A DNA stretch of 64,000 nt, from assembly GCA_005765155.1 (NCBI GenBank), contig VCCP01000002.1:4650001-4714000 (forward strand), given 5' to 3'. Shown here one piece after another: positions 56,119 to 64,000 of the stretch; position 1 is the stretch's first letter, and each line of letters starts with the position of its first letter. Made by a program: the position numbers and the translations under genes. Source of the DNA: Zelopaecilomyces penicillatus (lineage: Eukaryota; Ascomycota; Sordariomycetes; Hypocreales; Pseudodiploosporaceae). The notes beneath the pieces are model-generated. The model was given only the letters and a program-made list of their open reading frames with translations. It was not told the origin of the DNA and did no database searches.

Positions 56119-58162
56119 ATGGCTTCACCCCCGCCATCAGACAAGGGGGCTTTTCAGCACCCCGCGGCTCATCATGCGAAGAAGAAGTACGCACTCACTG
56201 CCCTCAAGCTAGAAATAAGTAACCTTCATTTGTTTTGACAACGGCTGACTTCATTGACGATCAGACGTCCAAGCGCCTATGCGATTGTGCCAATAAAGGC
56301 GTTCTCCATCTTTTTTGCGGCCAATCTTCTCGCAGCTCTATTTGCCCCAATTCAAGATTGTGATGAGGTTTTCAACTACTGGGAGCCTCTGCATTATCTC
56401 TCGCATGGCTATGGTTTACAAACTTGGGAGTACTCTCCCGACTATGCGATTCGCAGCTGGCTGTATGTAGCTCTCCATGGTATCGTTGGCAACATGCGCA
56501 GGCTGTTGCCTCAGTCAAACAAGGTAATCCAACATGGATGAACGATGTACCTTTATTTCAATCCACTTACGTTTTCTCACCAGATATCTGAATTTTATTT
56601 CGTTCGCTACGGCCTGGCATTTGTCTGCGCCTTGTGTCAAACAGTCTTGTATCAAGTCGCCACCCTGACGCTCAATTCCCGAATTGGTCTATTCTTCCTG
56701 ATTGCCACGGTGATTAGCCCGGGGAACTTCCACGCGAGCACGGCATTTTTACCCTCCAGCTTCGCCATGTACATGTGCATGCTTGGGGCATCCTCTTTCA
56801 TGAACTGGCGTGGAGGACTGAAGACATGGCAGGGCATGGCATGGTTCGCCCTAGGCGGCATTTTGGGTTGGCCATTTGCCGCAGCGCTCTGTGCCCCTTA
56901 CGTTCTTGAAGAACTGTTCTTCATGGTTTTGAGCGACAAGGAGTCCTTGATTCATACCTTGGTTCGATTAATTCGAGGCATTATCTCCGCGCTGATCATT
57001 CTCGTAAGTAGCTCATCACCTACGGCTCTATCTCGATGAGATGATACTAACCTGTCAGTTTTTCGACTTTATTGTCAACCTCTTCTTCTACAAGAAGCCT
57101 GTAGTCGTTACATGGAATATCATAAAATACAACATCTTCTCATCCACTGGAGGTCCCGAACTTTATGGAACAGAGCCATGGACATTCTATTTCAAAAATC
57201 TTACATTGAATTTCAACATCTGGTTCATTCTAGCCTTATTAGCGATGCCGCTATTCCTTCTCCAGAAACTTATTAGTCCATCAGGGCAAGGCTTTCAAAC
57301 TGGATTGAGAACGCTTGTTTTTGTTACTCCGTTTTACATGTGGCTAGCCATCTTCACAGCCCAGCCACATAAGGAGGAGAGGTTCATGTATCCCGCTTAT
57401 CCTTTCCTGGCGCTTAATGCCTCAATGTCGCTGCATATCCTCTTAACCGCTGTCGGCAATTCAGATCCGAAGACACTGATGGGCAAGATACCAGCCAAGC
57501 TGAAGCTTCTCGTCGTCAGTACTGTTGTCTTCCTATCCTTGAATGTTGGTCTGGCTCGCATTTGGGGCCTCTATTCCGCTTATGCTGCACCGATGAAGAT
57601 TTATTCACCCTTGTGGGCTGATCGATCTGGAGATAATGTTATTGGAGGGGAGGATGACAATGTCTGCTTTGGCAAAGAATGGTACCGATTCCCATCTTCT
57701 TACTTTCTGCCTGACGATATGCATGCCAAGTTTGTCCGGTCAGAATTCCGCGGGTTGCTGCCAGGAGAATTCTCAGAAGCCAAGACAGGGTTCGGCTTCT
57801 GGAGTGGAACTTGGATGCCAGCCAATGGTCTTAATGACCGAAACGAGGAAGACATGGGCAAGTATGTGGAGCAGCGCATGTGCACATTTATGGTGGATAC
57901 TCAATATCCTGAGAGAAAGGGGCGCTTGCCACCTAACGAGCCCGACTACATCGCAGATAAGGAGAAATGGGACATTGTGAAATGCGAGCCTTTCCTCGAT
58001 GCTGCCAATACCCACGTTTTGGCTCGCATTTTCTGGGTTCCCGAGCTAGACATTGTCCCAGACAAATACAGGAGGAGATGGGGCCGCCACTGTTTGCTCC
58101 AACGGAAAAGCACTGGCGGCGGAGGCATGTGGATCACTCCTGGAGAGATGATGATGGGTTGA
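56119..58162 (+). CDS. alg9: ALG9 alpha-1,2-mannosyltransferase (GT22)
   Basis: ER-membrane enzyme that adds alpha-1,2-mannoses to the lumenal dolichol-linked oligosaccharide precursor for N-glycosylation. Exons 56119-56186, 56265-56523, 56584-57003 and 57059-58162 give about 616 aa. Seen: DCDEVFNYWEPLHYLSHGYG, the conserved N-terminal lumenal loop with acidic catalytic residues; TWEYSPDYAIRSW; many hydrophobic helices; and the GT22 signature HKEERFMYPAYPFLAL. The C-terminal lumenal part (GKEWYRFPSSYFLP, FVRSEFRGLLPG) is specific to the ALG9 branch rather than ALG12, PIG-B or SMP3. Exon 1 encodes a short polar cytosolic leader (ASPPPSDKGAFQHP); all splice joins keep the frame. Confidence 0.95.
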
Positions 58163-59104
58163 AAAGCGTCGACTATAGATGATGTACGTTCCTTTAAAGA
58201 ATCAGTTTCTCAGCAAGTAGTCTTGACTCAATAATGGAAACAAAGCTTGAAAGTTCAAAAAACCAATAGGTCTAATTCACTATTACATAACACTGACAAT
58301 AATCAAGTTTTATTTCATTTTACTCGCAAGCAGGAAAAAAATTGACTGATGTGTTCGGCTCGTCGCGGCGCTCGGGGTGCGAACAGCGACGATCCTGAAC
58401 CAGTTTGTTCGCATAAAGGGCTGTCGGCGCCGTCTGCTCAGGCACCATGGCCCCCACGATGGCGGCTTGTACTCCCGACTGCCGACGACTCCCGTCCCGC
58501 ATCGGACCGAGCAGAAGCTGGTATTCCCGTTAAATTCTCGACGTCGTTGCCAGCTGGCGATATTGGCAGTACAGATGCTGTAATTAATTGCTTGGCATCA
58601 TGTCGGTGAGCAAGTTGGGCATTCCGCTGGCTCAGCTGGCCAACAGCAGCAGTGTTTGGTTTGCTGGTGGTTCCGATCCCGACTCCCGGCCTCGTTGCCA
58701 AGCGCCGGCAGTAGAGCCGTTTTTTGAGCCGGAGCGGCCCCCGGGGATAGAACTCTGCTGTGTTGCCTTCCTCCTGACCCCCAATAATGTGACACATTGC
58801 CAATCTCGCCTGCCACAGCCGACAAGGTTTTGAATTTTTCCATTTTGTCTCAGGCCGTGCATGAGCAGATACATATGACGTCTGTTCTTCCGCACTAATC
58901 ACCCAGTTCTATTGTCCATTAATATCCATTGTCCTCATTATACTCCATCCTCGCCTCTTTCTAGATCTTACTCCATGCCGCCCATCATTTCCGGCCCACT
59001 TGGTCTCGCCTTGATCTCGATCTTATCCCACCACTCCCTTTTATACCCGGGTAGAATTTAAGCTTTTGCACCAGCGCGTGTTGAGCATTGCAGGAGTGGG
59101 CAGA
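58163..59104. other. Intergenic region
   Basis: About 940 bp between alg9 and the sulfate permease, both +. The first 160 bp are AT-rich 3' flank; 58340-58780 is GC-rich without recognisable coding content (frames on both strands overlap); the last 200 bp are C/T-rich leader. Nothing else supported. Confidence 0.5.
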
Positions 59105-61688
59105 ATGAACGCCGATCAGATTTCGCAGTTCGTTGTCCGCGACATTCTGGGCATCGATGTCAATCAGCGCTATGCCTCACAACCGCGCGATCTAGATGAG
59201 CGAGCGCGAGAGATTCTCGGTCCTGCCGACATATACTTGGAGGAAGAGCCCACAGTAGTTGAGGTTATCAAGACACTTAGACCAACCCGCGCCGGGGCTA
59301 TCAATTACTTGCAGACTTTATTCCCCTCGGCCTCATGGATGCGTCTTTATAGTCTCCCATGGATGTTGGGGGATGTTATCGCAGGTAAGATGATGCATGC
59401 GTAACTGGGCTTTGGTTATCTCAATGATCGACTAACGTGGTGATACCAGGTATAACGATAAGCATGGTCATTGTTCCTCAAGCGATGGCATATGCGGTTT
59501 TAGCGGAGCTCCCGCCTGCCTATGGTTTATACACGTCCTTCACTGGCGCTGTTCTTTACTGGGTTTTTGGAACATCCAAAGATATAGTCATTGGAGTAAG
59601 CCCACCACCTTTGCTGGTTTGTCCCAATGTTGGCTAACGTACGCACCACAGGCGACTGCGGTTGGTTCTCTCTTAGTCGGTCAAGTGGCCCGCCGTGTCA
59701 TGGCAGAAACCGTCTACTCCTCGATAGATGTTGCCCACGCCCTAAGCTTCATGACCGGCGCTGTCTTGCTGTTTCTAGGGCTTTGCAGATTGGGCTGGAT
59801 CATTGAGTTCATCCCATATATTCCAATATCAGCATTTGTCACCTCTGCCGGCATCACTATTTTATCAACGCAGATACCCACGGCATTGGGCATCAAAGGA
59901 ATTAATACAAGGGAAGCTCCATACATTGTTTTGCTAAACACTGTCAAGGGGCTTCCCAAAATGCACATAGATGCTGCCATTGGCATTTCATCCATCATTC
60001 TACTTTTTAGTATTCGCGGCTTTTGTTCGATAATGGAGGCACGCCAACCAAATAGAAAGCGTGTGTGGTCCTTCATTTCTTCGCTCCGGATGACATTCAC
60101 CATGGTACTCTTCACTCTGATTAGCTACCTCGTTCATCATAACTCATCGGAAAATGAGACAAAGTTTCGTATTCTAGGCCACATTGACAAAGGTACCCCC
60201 ATTTCACACATTTATTCCTACCACACTATCGCTTAGCACCAGCTAACAATCTATGTTCTAGGATTCAAAGGTGCTGGTGTACCACATCTCAATGTAGACC
60301 TGCTCAAGCACATTCTACCAGAACTTCCTGCCGTTGCAATGATTCTGGTGGTTGAACATATCGCCATATCAAAAGCGATGGGGAAGTTACATAACTATAC
60401 AATCAACCCTTCGCAGGAGATTGTGGCTCTTGGGGCAGCAAACTTGCTAAGCCCTTTTGTTGGCGGTTACGTTTGTACGGGATCTTTTGGCGCCTCCGCT
60501 GTGCTCTCCAAAGCCGGAGTACGAACGCCTTTGGCCGGTCTTTTTGGAGCAACAATGCTAATTCTGGCTCTTTACGCATTGACTGGTGTTTTCTTTTTTA
60601 TACCAAATGCAGCATTGGCTGGTCTCATCATTCATGCAGTCGTCCATTTGCTAAGCCCACCAAAAATCCTCTTCGGATTTTGGCAGCTTTCTCCCATCGA
60701 GCTATTTATTTGGGTAACAGGAGTCTCTGTGGCCGTTTTCTATTCCCTTGAGTGGTCTATGTATGTTGGTGTGATTCTCTCTATTTTGGTTCTGCTTCTT
60801 CGACTCGCACGAACAAAGGGTAGCTTCTTAGGCCAGGTCCAGGTGAAGCGGACTGCTCGGGGACACAAGGAGAGTAAGCAGGGAGATGTGGGTCAAACAG
60901 ATCAAGTTCCTACCCGGACTGTATTTCTTCCCCTCGATCGAAGGGGTGCTACCAATCCCGACGTCAAGTCTGAGTCGCCATGTCCTGGGGTTTTCATTTA
61001 CAGAGTCAATGAGAACTTCAACTACATCAACCAAGCATACCATATGAGCGAGCTTTCAAATCATATCCGGGAGAATACTAAGCCAACGTCCGGAGAGAGT
61101 TTCGAAAAGGAATCCGATCGACTCTGGAATGATCCAGGGCCGCGTATCCACACAGATAGAGAAGATAAGCTGCCTCATTTGCGGGCCGTTGTGATGGACT
61201 TTGCAGCAGTCAACAGCATAGACATTACGTCAGTGCAAGGCTTGGTGGAGTTGAGAGACAGCTTTGATCGGTACGCATTCCCCGGTGCCGTCGAGTGGCA
61301 TTTTGCCAACATTAACAACCGATGGACACGCCGTGCACTTGCTGTGGCAGGTTTTGGATACCCAGCATTACAAAACGCAGAGGGCTTGAAGAGGTGGCAG
61401 CCAGTATACAATGTCTGCCCAGTTGATTCAAAGACGAGTTGTTCCAACAGGGAAAACTACCAAGCGTTGGAGGCAGGGCTGCATGAGGGGCTGCAGCAAA
61501 CATCTCAAGAGGACCTCGCTGACAGATCTTCTGTGGACACTAAAATGGACTCTCAAGATGCAATTTCCGGGTCTTCTAATCAGAAGATGGTTTCTCTTTC
61601 CGCTGTTGACAGGCCATTCTTCCATATCGATCTACACGATGCTGTTATGGCTGCTGTGACAGACGCACAGGACAAGGGCAGGTTATGA
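59105..61688 (+). CDS. Sulfate permease (SulP/SLC26 family, STAS domain)
   Basis: Plasma-membrane sulfate uptake transporter, first step of sulfur assimilation. Exons 59105-59384, 59450-59595, 59652-60192 and 60262-61688 give about 797 aa. Seen: the SulP signature region (GITISMVIVPQAMAYAVLAELPPAYGLYTS), TAVGSLLVGQ, ILSTQIPTALGI, then MILVVEHIAISKAMG, NLLSPFVGGYVCTGSFGASAVLSKAG and IPNAALAGLIIHAVVHLL, together about 12-14 helices. A C-terminal STAS domain follows (GVFIYRVNENFNYIN then LRAVVMDFAAVNSIDITSVQGLVELRDSF). The layout matches fungal SUL1/SUL2 and Neurospora cys-14 types. Sulfur-repression control by a bZIP factor is common in the group; no site was assigned here. Confidence 0.94.
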
Positions 61689-62301
61689 AAGGAGTTGTTG
61701 GGACTGTGACTTGGGAAGGGGAAAAATCCTGCAATTTTCATGGCGTATAATCATAGCATACATTATTATAATAATTAGAGGAACAGGGTTTACGACTGGG
61801 TAGATCCCGTCAAGAGATAGACTCAATTCAGGTTTAAGTATAGTGGCACACTCAAGATGTTACAACAGCCGAAATGTTATCCTGGAACATCTCCACACAA
61901 TGCTTCAGAGTCTCAGTGAGGTTTTTTATGAAGCGTAGGTGTTTCATTGGATACTATATCTCATTTCACAGCCATTATTCGTTCCTCGTGCATGATCTTG
62001 TGATAGCATAGGTATGTACAGTGCATTACTGCCAGTGACATCTGGAACTCTTGTAATACAAGAATCATGTCCTACGCCAACAGATAAACATGGTGTTATC
62101 CTGCGTGCATTGCAGGAAAAGGGCTCTTGATGGCTAGGGGAAGTAAAGATTTGAGAGCTCATGAGGATGCGGAATCTCGTCAGCGCTCTCTTTTCCCGAA
62201 TTCATGATATTGACATGATATTATTTTGATAATTCCTCCTTCACATTATGCCCGCCTTAATAAAATGTAGAGTCCGGATCGTATCTTCAGTATTCCCACA
62301 T
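61689..62301. other. Convergent intergenic region
   Basis: About 610 bp, AT-rich (TATTATAATAATTA-type runs near 61763), between the stops of the sulfate permease (+) and YOS1 (-). Likely both 3' UTRs; no gene supported. Confidence 0.5.
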
Positions 62302-62721
62302 TCAACCAATTCGAATTAACTCATAGATAATAATCAGCGTATTAAGAATGATCAGCGGCGCTGTAACCAATAATTAGTCAAAGTTTAATAACAATCCAAG
62401 GTGGAAAGCGACGCATTCATTGCGCAGCCCCCTTAAATATTGCGATAGGAGGAAGCAAAGTAAGAGAGAGGAGAGTGGGGTGGTTGGTTTGGAGAAAAGG
62501 AGGGGTGACGGGGGCGTAGACGTACGTCGCATCAACATGCGCACACTGGCTATTAAGTTGACAAGCTTGGCCTTTACGCTGTTTGCGTCGCCGACTCCGA
62601 AAGCTGGATCGTAGGTGGTGGTTGAAAGGCCGATACGCGCGAGGAACCGGTCATCGGAGAGGATGGCGAGCGCATTTGTGAGAAGACACATAACGTAGAC
62701 GAGACTGCCGAGGAACAACAT
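62302..62721 (-). CDS. yos1: YOS1-like ER-to-Golgi transport protein (IER3IP1 family)
   Basis: Small two-helix membrane protein that partners Yip1-Yif1 in COPII vesicle formation. Exons 62721-62526 and 62360-62302 give 84 aa, the usual length for the family. The N-terminal helix reads MLFLGSLVYVMCLLTNALAI followed by LSDDRFLARIGLS; the middle has VKAKLVNLIASVRMLMR; the second exon supplies PPLIILNTLIIIYELIRIG, the C-terminal helix. The short second exon is easily missed because reading through the intron gives a false C-terminus; the join restores the family pattern LMRxPLI.NT..I.YE. The start is the only suitable ATG. Confidence 0.93.
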
Positions 62722-63263
62722 CTTTGCTTGGTGGGGGAAGCCTGGCGGCGGCGACGGCGATGGTTAAGTCCTTTTTTCCCAGTTGCAAGTGAGTGGGTAA
62801 GAAATGAAGAAGTAGTCTGGAATGTTTGATCGCGTTGGTGAAAGTAAAGGGCGGCGGGCGTGGTGGTGGTGTTGGAGGTGGTAGATGCAGATGTGGTTCT
62901 ACTTGGCGGGAATGGCTTCAATCACCACAGCTGGCCTTTTGGTCATTCATAGGTAGCTCTCGGGACGATAAGGCCTTATCGGAATGGCCAGGTAGTTGAA
63001 TGCAACAATCATGTGAAGTGGCACGTGACAGCTCTTCTTTTTCCATCCCTCTTATAGGTGCCACTCAATTACAGGGGACTTTACTGACAGTACGTAATTA
63101 CAGTGGTGCTCTGCACTATAACAGCAATTTGCTGTCATCAGATTGGGGAAGCTCTGCAATAGTTATGAAATTTATGTCTGTATTATCCTAATCTGCATAC
63201 CCCCTGTTCTGAAGACTGCTCTTCGTTTTCTGTTTTCATCGGATACGAGACTCCCTTACGCAT
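62722..63263. other. Intergenic region
   Basis: About 540 bp between YOS1 (its 5' side) and the 3' end of the methyltransferase, both minus strand. No coding sequence or repeat supported; should contain the YOS1 promoter. Confidence 0.5.
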
Positions 63264-64000
63264 TCATTCCGCTCTTGCGAGCAAGCGAAACCGGAAAGCC
63301 ATAAGAGCCGGGAGCTGGATGAAGTTGGGCGTGGCCTCGACTCTATCATGAATCATGTCGGCTTCGGTGAAATTCGGCTCCTCCAAGGCATCCATCACCA
63401 GCCCGTTCTTGAAAAAGACGCCAAAGAGCTCGTGGAGAGGGCGGTGGAAGTAGAACTGAAGGCGTTTCAGGAATCTAAGCTCACAGTTTCTGAAAGGGGG
63501 ACGGGGGGGAATGAACAACAGACATTCCCACCACAACATGAAAAAGGGAGTCTATGACTCTTGACTTACCTGTGGTGTCTTTTGTCCCGCGATTGCGACG
63601 CCGCGAGCCGGCTCGACGTCAAGGTAGCCATGGATCGTCGTAGAGCGGACAATTTCCATCTGGCCAGTTTCCTTGTTCACCACCACCTCGATTTTCCGCG
63701 AGTGGTCTGACGTGAAGAATACAGGGTGCAGCATAGTTCCAACAAAACTGTGTCCCACGGATTAGACTTGGTATATGGAGATTGGCTGCCATGGGTAATT
63801 GACATTGCTAAAATACCACTTACACTCCGCCTTTCTTGAGGAGTTTTGGTAGTGTTGCTGCAAGTGGCTCCAGAGTGGACACATCCATTATGGCCATATT
63901 CATGAGAACAACATCGAACCCGCCAATCTTCTGTAGGATTAGCGAGAGTATGTTCGAGGCAAACCACAATCCCTATGCCTCTCTCTTCTGCTTTGGACAT
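63264..64000 (-). CDS. Class I SAM-dependent methyltransferase, C-terminal part (runs off the window)
   Basis: Partial gene: the 5' end lies beyond 64000. Visible exons are 63930-63824, 63747-63570 and 63455-63264, with an acceptor CTACAG just before 63930. The first reads FDVVLMNMAIMDVSTLEPL then LPKLLKKGGV, which is motif II/III of Rossmann-type methyltransferases (after the missing SAM-binding motif I). Then FVGTMLHPVFF and EPARGVAIAGQKTPQ, and finally FYFHRPLHELFGVFFKNGL and LEEPNF. The C-terminal HRPLxxLFxxFFxxGLxxDxxEEP pattern is common in the methyltransferase-11 type. The acceptor for the last exon was set at 63456-63458 because it alone keeps phase 0. The substrate cannot be inferred. 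Confidence 0.85.

Noticed and set aside
63456..63490. Acceptor CTTTCAG near 63489 for the last methyltransferase exon
   Set aside because: It gives the wrong phase for the conserved HRPLHELFGVFF segment; the acceptor at 63456-63458 fits.

Overview
This window is nuclear DNA from a filamentous ascomycete. Genes have short spliceosomal introns (about 50-230 bp, GTRNGT...YAG), intergenic DNA is compact but pyrimidine-rich, base composition is near 50% GC, and almost every conserved protein reads as a Sordariomycete orthologue. Gene content and short intergenic GTAGGTA-type motifs suggest Hypocreales; that order is an inference. I see no operon, CRISPR array, rRNA or credible tRNA.

Layout. 1-7.8 kb: the polarity scaffold BEM1/Scd2 (+), then an orphan predicted organellar membrane protein (-), then a 2.1 kb repeat-bearing intergenic region. 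7.8-13.4 kb: a Yvc1-type TRP channel (+) facing a family S9C serine peptidase (-) whose last exon carries a frameshift. 13.4-20 kb: an RTA1-like 7-TM protein (+) and a Cys-rich single-pass sensor-like protein (+). 20.5-27.2 kb: a WRAP53-like WD40 protein (-), a PQ-loop transporter (+) and an R3H protein (+). 27.4-31.2 kb: a probable XPF-like/HhH protein (-), a candidate meiotic Zip2/SHOC1, with a dead Tc1/mariner transposase fragment in its upstream region. 31.5-41.5 kb: housekeeping block with DDB1 (+), Rieske protein (+), CCT1 (-) and ProRS (+), the last two divergent. 41.7-49 kb: a Lyc1-like GNAT (-), a 3.4 kb gene-poor AT-rich stretch, a Zn2Cys6 regulator (+) that needs a 4-nt microexon, and GINS subunit PSF2 (+). 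49.2-56 kb: a lineage-specific acidic protein with in-frame minisatellites (-), secreted leucine aminopeptidase LAP1 (+) and NAF1 (-). 56-64 kb: ALG9 (+), a sulfate permease (+), YOS1 (-) and the 3' end of a methyltransferase (-) running off the window.

The genes do not form one pathway; this is core euchromatin with small accessory pockets. Functional themes are DNA/RNA upkeep (DDB1, PSF2, WRAP53-like, NAF1, Zip2 candidate), protein synthesis and folding (ProRS, CCT1), membrane and secretory functions (ALG9, YOS1, sulfate permease, Yvc1, RTA1, PQ-loop) and polarity (BEM1). I found no clear new multi-gene system. The best leads are the microexon inside a zinc-finger codon pair, the S9C frameshift between catalytic Asp and His, the candidate Zip2, and the repeat-expanding orphan gene. 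All exon borders come from reading splice signals and frame by eye; none is backed by transcripts.
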